A stretch of 9,683 nucleotides of DNA from Bacteroidota bacterium (GTDB taxonomy: Bacteria > Bacteroidota > Bacteroidia > Chitinophagales > Saprospiraceae). The translations under genes and the position numbers were made by a program. Below the pieces are notes generated by a model. The model saw only the letters and a program-made list of their open reading frames with translations, searched no databases and was not told the DNA's origin. The DNA lies in assembly GCA_008501835.1 (NCBI GenBank), contig QQUB01000435.1:1-9683 (forward strand). The letters are read 5' to 3'. The stretch's first letter is position 1, and the number at the start of each line of letters is the position of its first letter. Of the stretch, positions 1 through 7,427 are shown in pieces.

Positions 1-6
1 ACTTCA

Positions 7-525
7 TTAGGCCGGTGGTTGCATCACATGACCACAATTGTCACAGGAACGCAACTTTTCATCATTATAATAGCGATCAAAAATTACCGGCATTTGTGTT
101 ACGATATTTTCCAGTGGAAATGGCTCACGGTACAATTGATGACCGCAACTTTCGCAATACCATTCCAATGCATCCATCATGCCTTCCGGTCTTTTGGATT
201 CAATGACCAAACCTACAGTATTGGCAAATCGCTGAGGTGAATGCGGCACTTTTGGTGGCAATGTAAAGATCTCTCCCTCCCTAATGTGAATGTCTTTGAA
301 CTCTCCGTCATCTATCACTTTAAGCACCATATCTCCTTCGATCTGATAGAAGAATTCCGGTGTTTCATTGTAGTGATAATCTTTACGTGAATTGGGCCCA
401 CCGACAACCATGGCAATGTAATCGGTATTTTCCCAAACCACTTCGTTACACACTGGTGGCTTCAGCTTGTCTCTGTTGTCGTCAATCCACTTCATGAAAT
501 TGACAGGTGTTACTAATTGACTCAT
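7..525 (-). CDS. nbaC: 3-hydroxyanthranilate 3,4-dioxygenase (HAAO)
   Basis: This cytosolic non-haem iron enzyme opens the ring of 3-hydroxyanthranilate to 2-amino-3-carboxymuconate semialdehyde, which cyclises to quinolinate (NAD precursor) or enters catabolism. The 172-residue cupin has the full metal triad His51, Glu57 and His95. It also has the substrate arginines Arg47 and Arg99 and Glu109. Two C-terminal CxxC pairs (Cys124/127 and Cys161/164) form the rubredoxin-like iron site typical of bacterial and fungal enzymes. Length and spacing match the characterised Cupriavidus enzyme almost residue for residue (from memory). I chose the ATG at 523-525; an upstream in-frame TTG at 579 would add 18 residues that do not resemble the family and lie in repeat sequence. 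It lies downstream of kynA on the same strand after a 290-bp gap. I saw no TAnnTTTG box directly upstream, so read-through from kynA is possible. The stop is TAA, and the gene is complete. Confidence 0.96.
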   Translation of the reverse strand: MSQLVTPVNFMKWIDDNRDKLKPPVCNEVVWENTDYIAMVVGGPNSRKDYHYNETPEFFYQIEGDMVLKVIDDGEFKDIHIREGEIFTLPPKVPHSPQRFANTVGLVIESKRPEGMMDALEWYCESCGHQLYREPFPLENIVTQMPVIFDRYYNDEKLRSCDNCGHVMQPPA

Positions 526-540
526 GGTATTTATAGTTTT

Positions 541-754
541 GGTTACTGGTTGCAATGGTCGCTGCGCTCTTTGTTTCAAGCTCGCAGGCTCGCGTTTGAT
601 GTTGTTTCACATGGTTTGATGTTGTTTAAAGAGTTTCAGGTTTGAATAATTCAAGTGGAAAACACCTGTCACAACTAATTCATAGGCCTTGCATACCTTT
701 CGGTTAAATTATCTCCGTACTTTCTGTGCCTACTCTGAGTTACTCTGTGATTAA
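541..754 (-). repeat. Dispersed intergenic element, copy A (upstream of HAAO)
   Basis: Read on the minus strand this shares an ordered series of blocks with copy B at 8806-8966: TTAAyCACAG (754-745), AGATAATTTAACCG (714-701, exact 14-base match), a CTTGA-n-TCAA inverted repeat (TTGAATAATTCAA at 642-654), AACAACATCAAAC-type blocks, GCGAGCC (593-587), and GCAACCAGTAACC (553-541). The shared order and orientation argue for common origin. Copy A has a duplicated GTTTGATGTTGTTT (594-607 and 614-627, exact, period 20). It lies immediately upstream of the HAAO start. No open reading frame is present in it. Confidence 0.65.
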
Positions 755-780
755 ACACACTCTACACTCCTCACCCCAAA

Positions 781-813
781 CCCAACTGCCAACTGGTACT
801 GCTCACTGGTACT
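781..813. repeat. Degenerate ACTGGTACT micro-repeat after kynA
   Basis: CCAACTGCCAACTGGTACT is followed by CTCACTGGTACT; ACTGGTACT occurs exactly at 792-800 and 805-813. The run ends three bases before the kynA stop codon region. It looks like a low-complexity spacer repeat. No terminator fold is convincing. Confidence 0.45.
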
Positions 814-815
814 TT

Positions 816-1910
816 TTACCTAGTCGAATAATAAAACCCCAACTGTTTTTTCAGATCCTCCGGCAATTCAGGAAGATCCTGACGTGGGATCATTAAGGTG
901 GAAATATTTTGCAGGTCCAGAAAAATGGTATGTCGTTCGGCAGTTTCCTTCAGATATTTATGTCCGGAAGACCCTCCTGTTCCAATTTTTCGCCCGAGCA
1001 TTCTCATGACCATTTGAGCATGTCTGTATCTCCAGGTTGTAAAAAGCTCATCGATTTCCACCAGTCTTGTCAGCAACAAATACGGCATCCGGAGAATTGG
1101 CTCATCCCTGTAAAGGTTGATCAACAGAGCGGCCATTGTGGCATTATACGAAAGGGCTAACTCTCCCTTTTTCACTTTTTCATTGTGAAATGCTTCATCC
1201 AGAACCGAATGGAAATAGGTATCTGTGTCCCCGATCATCTTCAGCCTTAGATCTTTTTCCTTTTCGGAAAGGTAACCGGTATCAGCAATGGCGGTTTTTT
1301 CCCTATCGATCATGCTTTTAACTGCCGATTTGTATTTTTCATGAAAATCAAATCCCTTGAAGCTCAAAAACGGTGTCCGCTCCAACCAGGCTTCCACAAG
1401 TTCCAGCATGGATTTCCCACTCTCCAAATCGTTCAAATACTTTTGTTGCTCTTCTGTGAAAACACTGGAATAAACCGTTTTGTTATACGTTATCCTCCCC
1501 TGGCGTTTCAAACCAAGCGCGACTTCTACTACTCTGAATTGATAACTTTGAAAACCGGAAGCCGGAAGTAAATAATTCCTGAAATCGAGGAAATCCAACG
1601 GCGTCATGGTTTCCAGTACCTTGATCTGATCGATGAGAATTTTCTGGATCTCAATAATCCTTTCGAACCTGGCAACGGCAATTCCAACATTGCGTTCATC
1701 CAAAGAGTCCGTCTCAAACATCCGCATCACAGAAGTCAGGTCATGAATGATCTCTTTAAACCATAACTCATAGACCTGGTGGATTATGATGAAAAGCATT
1801 TCATCGTGAGCCTCTTCCCCAAACTCTGTACTTCGTGGATGCTGGCTGTCAAGGACTTTGCCTAATTGCAAATAATCGTTGTAATGAATGGAAGAATACT
1901 TCTTACTCAT
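816..1910 (-). CDS. kynA: Tryptophan 2,3-dioxygenase (TDO)
   Basis: This haem enzyme oxidises L-tryptophan to N-formylkynurenine, the first step of the kynurenine pathway. The protein has 364 residues. Recognisable family segments are the distal-His helix FIIIHQVYELWFKE (His44), DFRNYLLPASGFQS (Arg111, expected to bind the substrate carboxylate), and the proximal haem ligand in WRYRHAQMVMRMLG (His296). The hallmark GTGGSSG loop follows at 310-316. It is longer than the roughly 280-300-residue proteobacterial enzymes and closer in size to eukaryotic TDO, with extra helices at about 145-230; that comparison is from memory. The ATG at 1908-1910 is chosen because MSKKYSSIHYNDYLQL begins the conserved region; a TTG 69 bases upstream would add a hydrophobic stretch absent from the family. 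It is transcribed divergently from the gene at 2102 and is followed by the HAAO gene on the same strand. Formamidase, kynurenine monooxygenase and kynureninase genes are not in the window. Confidence 0.97.
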   Translation of the reverse strand: MSKKYSSIHYNDYLQLGKVLDSQHPRSTEFGEEAHDEMLFIIIHQVYELWFKEIIHDLTSVMRMFETDSLDERNVGIAVARFERIIEIQKILIDQIKVLETMTPLDFLDFRNYLLPASGFQSYQFRVVEVALGLKRQGRITYNKTVYSSVFTEEQQKYLNDLESGKSMLELVEAWLERTPFLSFKGFDFHEKYKSAVKSMIDREKTAIADTGYLSEKEKDLRLKMIGDTDTYFHSVLDEAFHNEKVKKGELALSYNATMAALLINLYRDEPILRMPYLLLTRLVEIDELFTTWRYRHAQMVMRMLGRKIGTGGSSGHKYLKETAERHTIFLDLQNISTLMIPRQDLPELPEDLKKQLGFYYSTR

Positions 1911-1940
1911 TGAGGGTATGGTTGTATTTTGATTAGGGGT

Positions 1941-1948
1941 GCAAAATA
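1941..1948 (-). promoter_or_regulatory. Possible -7 element for kynA
   Basis: Read on the minus strand this is TATTTTGC, close to the Bacteroidota -7 box TAnnTTTG but one base short between TA and TTTG. No convincing TTTG -33 box lies about 19 bases upstream. If used, it would give a leader of roughly 25 bases before the kynA ATG. This is weak support, offered only because the spacer to the divergent gene must hold a promoter. Confidence 0.25.
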
Positions 1949-2101
1949 GGAAAATAAAGTTTAATCCTAAAATTCGCAAGGCAGATTGCCTAACCTCGAA
2001 AATCAGAAAGGGCTGGAAATATTTCTTTTATTTTTCTTTGAAAATCAACTTGACAACCCGAAATTAACACTGATTCCAGAAAACCGTGAAAATCATTATC
2101 A

Positions 2102-3775
2102 ATGAAAACTTTTACCCTCTCTACGCTACTTTTTTTCTTTTTTTTCACTGCCAACAGCCAGGATAATTATGTTTTAGAATGGATTGATAGGGAGCAACAT
2201 TTCGCCCCTTCCACCTATTTCGGTCACCTGAGTTCACCTGATAATATCATTTATATAGAAAGCGGTAAAGTCGTTTCAATCTGGAATGGAATTTCCGTAC
2301 CAAATGAAACCGGTTTGAGTTTTTACAAATGTAAGGTTCACAATAATCAAGGAGAGTTGTTATGGCAACAAATCCTTGGTTACAGCGAATTTTACGGACA
2401 ATACTTAACTGATTTTTTTGTGGATCAGGATCAAAACATAATCCTTTTAGGCAATGCTATCAATACCTGGGAAGACACTTATGATGCTTATACCGATTTT
2501 TATAAATTATCAATCGATGGTGAATTAATATTCCACCAACTTTACCAATCCCTGGGCATGCTTCCAGGCCCCTTATGGCCTCCGATTTGGAACAACCGGA
2601 CATCAGCACATAATATTGCTGTTTCTGAGACAGGAGATTATTACATTTCCGGCGGTGCAAGCATGTTGTATTATGACGAAGAAAATGAATACGAAAATGA
2701 AGTTTATTACTCTCCTTTTATCTCGAAATTTGATAATCAGGGAGAAGAATTGTGGACTTTGTACGACAGCATTCCTGCTAATGGCTCTATCAATTGTTTT
2801 GTAGCAAATGACAGCATCATCGGAAGCATCCACAAAAGGCAAGAAGCTTTCATTTTCTACAAAAGAAATATGGAAACCGGAGAATTGGTCGACTCAACAG
2901 CTGAAATACTTTTGAACAATATTGATCAAATCGAATTCCACACTTTTTACACTACATCGAAAAACAATTTTCCCCGGGATAAATATGGAAACATTTACAT
3001 TTTATATGATGATTCCAAGATCTACAAAATTTCCAAGCTCAACACTCAGGGTGAAATCCTTTGGGAATATCAAAAACCGTTGGTAGATACCGCCGAAAAC
3101 ACCTATGTTCTGGAAGTCGACTTCGACCTGAATGGAAATGTTTATTGCCTGGGATATTATGAGGGAGAAGAGTCCGGTATGCTTCTGACAAAACTGGACA
3201 GTTTTGGGAATCTGATTTGGGAAAAACAATTCAATTATGAAGAAGACTTTCTCTCCCCAAAAGATCTGGATATTAACGGAAAGTCCATATTCATTGCCGG
3301 CAATGAGGAAAACCCTTCTACCTCACATTCAATCTTTATCATCAAATATAATCCTTTAGGTCAGGAAATAGACAGGGTTGAACCTATCGATCCTGAAAAT
3401 TCAAATTACAACCTCATTTCAATTGATGTTTCGCCAAATGAGGACATTTATTTTTCCTGTGCAACAAATATTATGGCTACTGTTGGAAAACTGGGAAAAG
3501 TTACCAATCTTGCCCATACCAATCTACTCTTAAACTGCAAGGTTTTCCCCAATCCATTTTCCGGACATCTTTCCATTGAAATCCAGGATAATAACTCAGC
3601 AGGTCCCGTTGAAGTCCAAATCGTCGACCTTAACGGCAAAATTATTATAAACGAAAAGTACAATTCAAACCCAATTACCTTAAAACCTCTTGCCCTACCT
3701 CCCGGGAATTATCAACTCTATGTCAAAAAGGGCAAGTATGAATTTCGTCAAAAATTGATCAAATATGGCCAGTGA
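2102..3775 (+). CDS. T9SS cargo protein with beta-propeller-like repeats and type A sorting domain
   Basis: This is a secreted or surface protein of unknown function, 557 residues. Residues 1-19 are a signal peptide with a run of Phe (cleavage predicted before Gln20, ANS|Q). Residues of about 40-465 contain recurring short units of the kind NxQGExLW, DxNGNxYxLG and KLDSFGNLIW (for example at 81-88, 211-218, 314-321, 341-351, 365-373 and 413-423). This pattern is characteristic of beta-propeller blades. The C-terminus (about 473-557) starts with CKVFPNPFSGHLSIEI and ends in a basic strand, which is the type A T9SS sorting domain that directs export across the outer membrane and is normally removed by the PorU sortase. 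No catalytic motif was recognised. The ATG is placed directly before the signal peptide and no SD site is evident. The gene starts divergently from kynA, and 153 bases separate it from the next T9SS gene. Two poly-T tracts (7 and 8 T) lie in the signal-peptide codons. Confidence 0.85.
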   Translation: MKTFTLSTLLFFFFFTANSQDNYVLEWIDREQHFAPSTYFGHLSSPDNIIYIESGKVVSIWNGISVPNETGLSFYKCKVHNNQGELLWQQILGYSEFYGQYLTDFFVDQDQNIILLGNAINTWEDTYDAYTDFYKLSIDGELIFHQLYQSLGMLPGPLWPPIWNNRTSAHNIAVSETGDYYISGGASMLYYDEENEYENEVYYSPFISKFDNQGEELWTLYDSIPANGSINCFVANDSIIGSIHKRQEAFIFYKRNMETGELVDSTAEILLNNIDQIEFHTFYTTSKNNFPRDKYGNIYILYDDSKIYKISKLNTQGEILWEYQKPLVDTAENTYVLEVDFDLNGNVYCLGYYEGEESGMLLTKLDSFGNLIWEKQFNYEEDFLSPKDLDINGKSIFIAGNEENPSTSHSIFIIKYNPLGQEIDRVEPIDPENSNYNLISIDVSPNEDIYFSCATNIMATVGKLGKVTNLAHTNLLLNCKVFPNPFSGHLSIEIQDNNSAGPVEVQIVDLNGKIIINEKYNSNPITLKPLALPPGNYQLYVKKGKYEFRQKLIKYGQ

Positions 3776-3853
3776 ACCTCCGAGGTTTTGTGCCTCAGCA
3801 ATTATCAATTTTACGCAAAATCCTCAAATTTCGGAATGGAAACCCCGGAGGTT
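3775..3853. repeat. Pair of AACCTCCGAGGTT-type palindromic elements
   Basis: Two 13-base near-palindromes lie between the T9SS genes: AACCTCCGAGGTT at 3775-3787, overlapping the end of the upstream stop codon, and AACCCCGGAGGTT at 3841-3853. They match at 11 of 13 positions. Each can fold alone, and the first half of one (AACCTCCG, 3775-3782) pairs perfectly with the last half of the other (CGGAGGTT, 3846-3853), which would enclose a roughly 63-base loop. The first is followed by TTTTG, so it might act as a weak terminator. This resembles a dispersed repetitive extragenic element, but only these two copies are visible here. Confidence 0.55.
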
Positions 3854-3887
3854 GGGCGCACACTTAGGAATTTTGAACGTATTTGCT

Positions 3888-3895
3888 TTATTTTG
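3888..3895 (+). promoter_or_regulatory. Possible -7 element for the PKD protein gene
   Basis: TTATTTTG matches TAnnTTTG except for T instead of A at the second position. It would put the transcript start near 3902, giving a leader of about 27 bases. No TTTG -33 box is found at the proper distance (TTTTG at 3871-3875 is too close). This is a weak candidate only. Confidence 0.22.
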
Positions 3896-3928
3896 ACCCA
3901 TCAACTTCATTTGGCAAAATAATAAACC

Positions 3929-6481
3929 ATGCGTTTCTTCTCTTTAGTTCTGATCCTATTGGCTGTTGCTCTCACATCTTTTGCACAGGAAGAGATCTCC
4001 GGTATCATCAATCAATATGCTGTAGCTACCGGCTTTGATGAATGTTCCAACGAACTCACAATATCCTCCAGCGATGGGTTTGAGGCAGGCATGCAAATTA
4101 TCATCATCCAGATGCAGGGAGCGGAAATCAGCACCTCCAACAACAGCAGTTTTGGCGACATCACTTCTTTGGGACAGGCAGGAAAATACGAAATCGCAGA
4201 AATCAATGCTATTACAGCCAATGGAGTAATTTTAACCAATCTGCCAGTCAACACCTACGATTTTGATGGTAAAGTCCAGGTGCTTTCCCTTCCGGAATAC
4301 GATTCTGCCATTGTGGAAGGTACGCTGACCTGTGCTGCCTGGGATGGACAAACCGGTGGGGTGCTGGCCATTAAAGTCAACGGACAGTTGATCACAGATG
4401 CAGATATTGATGTCAGCGGAAAAGGATTTCGTGGAGGCATTTCCAATGTAAGTGGCAACAACAACTGCAATTGGCTCACCAATGCTGATAATTACTCCTA
4501 CGATCAGGATAATTGGCGTGGCGCACCAAAGGGTGAAGGAATTGCAGCGATTTTACCTGGCATGGAACATGGTCGAGGTACCCAGGCTAACGGCGGTGGT
4601 GGTGGAAACGATCACAATTCAGGTGGCGGCGGCGGCGCTAATGTGACTTCGGGCGGGCAAGGTGGTGAAAATAACGAACCCTCTACTTTTGGGTGTGATG
4701 GCTTTTATCCCGGTCGGGGAGGTAAAGGGATTTCCGGTGCCTCAGGTCGCCTTTTCATGGGTGGCGGTGGCGGAGCAGGACATGAAAATAACGGTGTTGG
4801 CACCAATGGTGCTAACGGCGGGGGAATTGTAATAATCATAGCTGAAGAATTCCAAGGATTAGGGTATACCATTAAAGCCAATGGTGACCATGCTATAGCT
4901 TCAACCGGCGATGGAGCCGGTGGCGGTGGTGGAGCAGGAAGTATTGTATTCATAGCGCCGGTAGCATCAGGTTTTCACTTTGAAGCCAAAGGAGGTGGCG
5001 GTGGTGATGCAGACAATGACAATGCCGACCGGTGTCTTGGGCCCGGTGGTGGTGGAAGCGGAGGAAGAATACTGGCCTCTTCGAATATTACCGTTAATCC
5101 CCTAAGCATAAGTGGCGGTTTTGCAGGAATGAGTTTCAACTCCACTGCTTGTAATGATGATACCAATGGAGCTGCTAATGGGTTTTCAGGCACCCTGGAA
5201 ACTCAGGATGAAATACCAGAAGGTACGGAAGTATTTGAAAGCCCTGAAATTGTTTCCCAAACCGAAGTGATCTTTGCCTGTACAGGTGACGAAGTTTTTG
5301 TCAATGTGGAAATATCAGGGGCAAATCTGAGCTACCAATGGCAGTTGGATAACGGATCCGGATTCACAAACATCAATGATACGGATGCTTTCTCGGGTAC
5401 AGATACCCCTCTGTTACAAATCAGTCCGATCACTGAACTCCTGAACGGAACCCAGCTTCGGCTGGTTATTTCAGGCAACTGTTCCGATGAATTGATTTCG
5501 GCAGCTATTCCTGTTGTGGTTAACCCTTTACCTCAGGCTTATTTTAATTTTTCAACCGATAACCTGACCGTCTCTTTCCAAAATAACTCAATTGATGCAG
5601 ACTCCTACCTATGGGAATTGGGCGATGGTAACTTCACAGAAATTGAAAATCCTGAATTCACTTTTTCAGATTTTGGAACCTATGAGGTAACACTAATAGC
5701 CTTAAATGGATGTGGGCAGGATACAACTTCATTAGAAATCGCCCTCACTGCCCCGGTTTTTGTCTCCTTTACATTTACAGAAGGCGAAGGTTGTGCCCCA
5801 ATTGAAGTACAGTTCACAAATACTTCTACAGGTGTTTATAATGAGTTGTCCTGGGATTTTCCCGGAGGAACTCCAGCCACCTCAACGGAAGAAAATCCAA
5901 CCATTATTTATAGCGAACCGGGTGTTTACGATGTTTCCTTAACGGCTTCGGGTAATACAGGGTCAAATACTTTTACAGCAGAAGGCATCATTGAGATCCT
6001 TCCGCCACCAGAACCATTATTTACCTGGCAAGTTGTGGACGGTCTGATCGTGAGTTTCAGCAATAACTCCGAATATGCTGTTAATTATAACTGGACCTTT
6101 GGTGATGGGAATACCAGTACGGAAGAAAACCCTGTTCATGAATACGCAGCTCCCGGCAATTACGAGGTAACGCTCAATGCCCAGAATATTTACTGCGGAG
6201 TTGCCCTTAGTCAGGACATCATGCTGGTAACGGACGTAAACGATCCGGACCAAACTCAATTGAAAGTTTTCCCGAACCCTGTGCAGGAACGATTATGTTT
6301 GGAATCTAACTCAACCATCGATTTCAAAATCCGTATTACTAATATGACAGGGCAAGTGCTTTTTGAAAAAGAAACCCTGCATAATAATTATATAGATGTT
6401 TCTCGTTTTCCTACTGGAATTTACTTTTTACAATTCGAAAACGGCAACAGTTCAGGACAAGTAAAATTCATAAAAAAATAA
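3929..6481 (+). CDS. T9SS surface protein: glycine-rich domain, Ig-like domain, three PKD domains, type A sorting domain
   Basis: This is a large predicted cell-surface or adhesin-like protein of 850 residues. It has a signal peptide at 1-19 (SFA|Q) and an N-terminal beta domain at about 22-160. A Gly-rich region at about 163-400 has at least six runs of four to six glycines (222-226, 232-236, 278-282, 330-335, 355-359, 373-376) broken by short strands such as GIVIIIAEEF and GSIVFIAPVA. An Ig-like domain lies at about 440-533. Three PKD domains follow at about 536-607 (WELGDG at 562), 609-691 (WDFPGG at 642) and 696-767 (WTFGDG at 722). A type A T9SS C-terminal domain spans about 775-850 (LKVFPNPVQERL, ending GQVKFIKK). 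I recall this N-terminal plus Gly-rich layout from other Bacteroidota secreted proteins but could not check it. No enzyme motif is seen; binding of glycans or proteins is an inference from PKD/Ig content. The rhomboid gene begins 10 bases after its stop. Confidence 0.87.
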   Translation: MRFFSLVLILLAVALTSFAQEEISGIINQYAVATGFDECSNELTISSSDGFEAGMQIIIIQMQGAEISTSNNSSFGDITSLGQAGKYEIAEINAITANGVILTNLPVNTYDFDGKVQVLSLPEYDSAIVEGTLTCAAWDGQTGGVLAIKVNGQLITDADIDVSGKGFRGGISNVSGNNNCNWLTNADNYSYDQDNWRGAPKGEGIAAILPGMEHGRGTQANGGGGGNDHNSGGGGGANVTSGGQGGENNEPSTFGCDGFYPGRGGKGISGASGRLFMGGGGGAGHENNGVGTNGANGGGIVIIIAEEFQGLGYTIKANGDHAIASTGDGAGGGGGAGSIVFIAPVASGFHFEAKGGGGGDADNDNADRCLGPGGGGSGGRILASSNITVNPLSISGGFAGMSFNSTACNDDTNGAANGFSGTLETQDEIPEGTEVFESPEIVSQTEVIFACTGDEVFVNVEISGANLSYQWQLDNGSGFTNINDTDAFSGTDTPLLQISPITELLNGTQLRLVISGNCSDELISAAIPVVVNPLPQAYFNFSTDNLTVSFQNNSIDADSYLWELGDGNFTEIENPEFTFSDFGTYEVTLIALNGCGQDTTSLEIALTAPVFVSFTFTEGEGCAPIEVQFTNTSTGVYNELSWDFPGGTPATSTEENPTIIYSEPGVYDVSLTASGNTGSNTFTAEGIIEILPPPEPLFTWQVVDGLIVSFSNNSEYAVNYNWTFGDGNTSTEENPVHEYAAPGNYEVTLNAQNIYCGVALSQDIMLVTDVNDPDQTQLKVFPNPVQERLCLESNSTIDFKIRITNMTGQVLFEKETLHNNYIDVSRFPTGIYFLQFENGNSSGQVKFIKK
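4592..5070 (+). repeat. Degenerate GGT/GGC-rich coding repeats
   Basis: Within the Gly-rich domain, short tracts such as GGCGGTGGTGGTGGA recur near 4592, 4624, 4761, 4920, 4992 and 5044, encoding Gly runs often followed by Ala-Gly or Ser-Gly. They are imperfect and unevenly spaced (about 30 to 160 bases), so this is a compositional repeat within a gene and not a tandem array. It also explains the long proline-rich shadow reading frames on the opposite strand. Confidence 0.6.
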
Positions 6482-6491
6482 ACCAGGATAA

Positions 6492-7157
6492 ATGATTTTC
6501 CCCATTGGTGACGACCAGGTCAAACACGGACATTTCCCTCTTTTTAGTTACGGATTCATTGCCATTAACGTACTGATTTACATTTGGCAATCCAGCATGT
6601 CCTGGGAGGTTTATGATCAATTCATTTATTATTACGGTGCCATCCCGGCAGAAATAACCCGGGGCGAAGATCTTTATACTTTATTTACCAGTGCCTTCCT
6701 GCACGGCAGCTGGATGCACCTTATCGGAAATATGGTTTTCCTGTGGGTATTTGCTGACAATATCGAAGCAACCATCGGCAGCAGAAGATTTTTGGTCTTT
6801 TACATTTTGGGCATTCTGGCGGCACAGGCAGGGCATATTTTTTTCAACTATTACAGCGACATTCCCACCGTAGGAGCTAGTGGAGCTATCGCAGCTGTGA
6901 TGGGAGCCTACCTGGTCATGTTTCCAAGAAGTCGGATCAGGACTCTGGTTTTCTTCATTTTTATTAGAATACCTGCTTTCCTTTTCCTCGGATTCTGGAT
7001 TATCCAACAATCTTACAGTGGCGTGCAAAACCTCAGTAATATGACCGGATCTGGTGTTGCCTGGTGGGCCCATATTGGTGGATTTGTGTTTGGCGTATTG
7101 GCCGGATTTATATTCCGGGGAAGAGTGAGACGACCGGAGGAAGAATATTATGCCTAG
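6492..7157 (+). CDS. Rhomboid family intramembrane serine protease
   Basis: This inner-membrane protease of 221 residues cleaves transmembrane helices of other proteins. The catalytic dyad is Ser130 in GASG (128-131) and His194 in WWAHIGGF. His76 and Asn80 in HLIGNMVFLW match the oxyanion-side residues His150 and Asn154 of E. coli GlpG. The preceding LYTLFTSAFLHGSWMHL matches the usual L1-loop/TM2 entry. About six membrane segments are apparent (near 18-33, 74-92, 99-116, 127-144, 150-171, 191-208), followed by a short basic/acidic cytoplasmic tail. There is no extra N- or C-terminal domain, so this is a minimal bacterial rhomboid. The ATG at 6492 begins 10 bases after the stop of the surface-protein gene, with an AGGA stretch (6486-6489) just upstream that could serve as a ribosome-binding site. 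Co-transcription with the surface protein is likely. The substrate is unknown, and the stop is TAG. Confidence 0.95.
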   Translation: MIFPIGDDQVKHGHFPLFSYGFIAINVLIYIWQSSMSWEVYDQFIYYYGAIPAEITRGEDLYTLFTSAFLHGSWMHLIGNMVFLWVFADNIEATIGSRRFLVFYILGILAAQAGHIFFNYYSDIPTVGASGAIAAVMGAYLVMFPRSRIRTLVFFIFIRIPAFLFLGFWIIQQSYSGVQNLSNMTGSGVAWWAHIGGFVFGVLAGFIFRGRVRRPEEEYYA

Positions 7158-7323
7158 AATTCAAAAGTGAAAGGCCTGAAGGCCTGATCGTTCAGCATTT
7201 TTCATCACCGCCCTAAAGGACGGTGCAATAGAAGAATGCATCTAAACCTGTTTTTTCATAATTCATGTATATCAATTGCACTGGCCTTAAGCCATTGGAA
7301 CATAGATAGGCTAATAGCAACAT

Positions 7324-7366
7324 GCCCCCGACCTTTGGCGCGGGGCAGGCTTTCAGGCTTTTCTTT
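7324..7366 (+). terminator. Probable rho-independent terminator after the rhomboid gene
   Basis: On the plus strand GCCCC (7324-7328) pairs with GGGGC (7342-7346). CG pairs with CG inside it, then CC-TTT-GG, with single-base bulges at 7331 and 7341. This is a GC-rich stem of about nine pairs. A T-rich tract (CTTTTCTTTTTG, ending near 7369) starts about a dozen bases later, which is further than ideal. It lies about 170 bases after the rhomboid stop. On the minus strand no T-run follows the stem, so it would serve the ligase gene less well. Confidence 0.35.
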
Positions 7367-7398
7367 TTGAAAAATTATTACAACCTGAAACAACTCAA

Positions 7399-7427
7399 AC
7401 CCGTAACCCGTAACTCGCTACCCGAAC
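7399..7427. repeat. Degenerate AACCCGT micro-repeat
   Basis: A short imperfect tandem run with units ACCCGTA, ACCCGTA, ACTCGCT, ACCCGAA lies directly after the stop of the ligase gene. It is similar in style to the runs at 781-813 and 8933-8968 but has a different unit. No function is evident. Confidence 0.5.

Larger units (their letters stand above)
526..815 (-). other. Spacer between kynA and the HAAO gene
   Basis: There is no gene in these 290 bases. From kynA toward HAAO, the minus strand holds a degenerate CAGTTGG/ACTGGTACT run (781-813), then a dispersed repeat element (541-754), then about 15 A/T-rich bases before the HAAO ATG. No TAnnTTTG box was found on the minus strand, and no clear terminator follows kynA. 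Confidence 0.6.

Noticed and set aside
526..579. Upstream TTG start extending HAAO by 18 residues
   Set aside because: The extension lies in repeat and spacer sequence, and the ATG at 525 gives the exact family numbering of metal ligands.
594..627. Two exact GTTTGATGTTGTTT copies as a mini CRISPR array
   Set aside because: Only two 14-base copies with a 6-base gap, no cas genes, and both are part of the dispersed element.
1911..1979. Upstream TTG start extending TDO by 23 residues
   Set aside because: The extra residues are hydrophobic and unlike TDO N-termini; the candidate promoter would fall inside the extension.
4705..5193. Long proline-rich reading frames on the minus strand
   Set aside because: They mirror the GGN-rich codons of the glycine-rich domain and have no start context or family resemblance.
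6681..7073. 130-codon minus-strand frame
   Set aside because: It lies wholly inside the rhomboid gene, whose catalytic motifs are clear; the antisense protein has no recognisable features.
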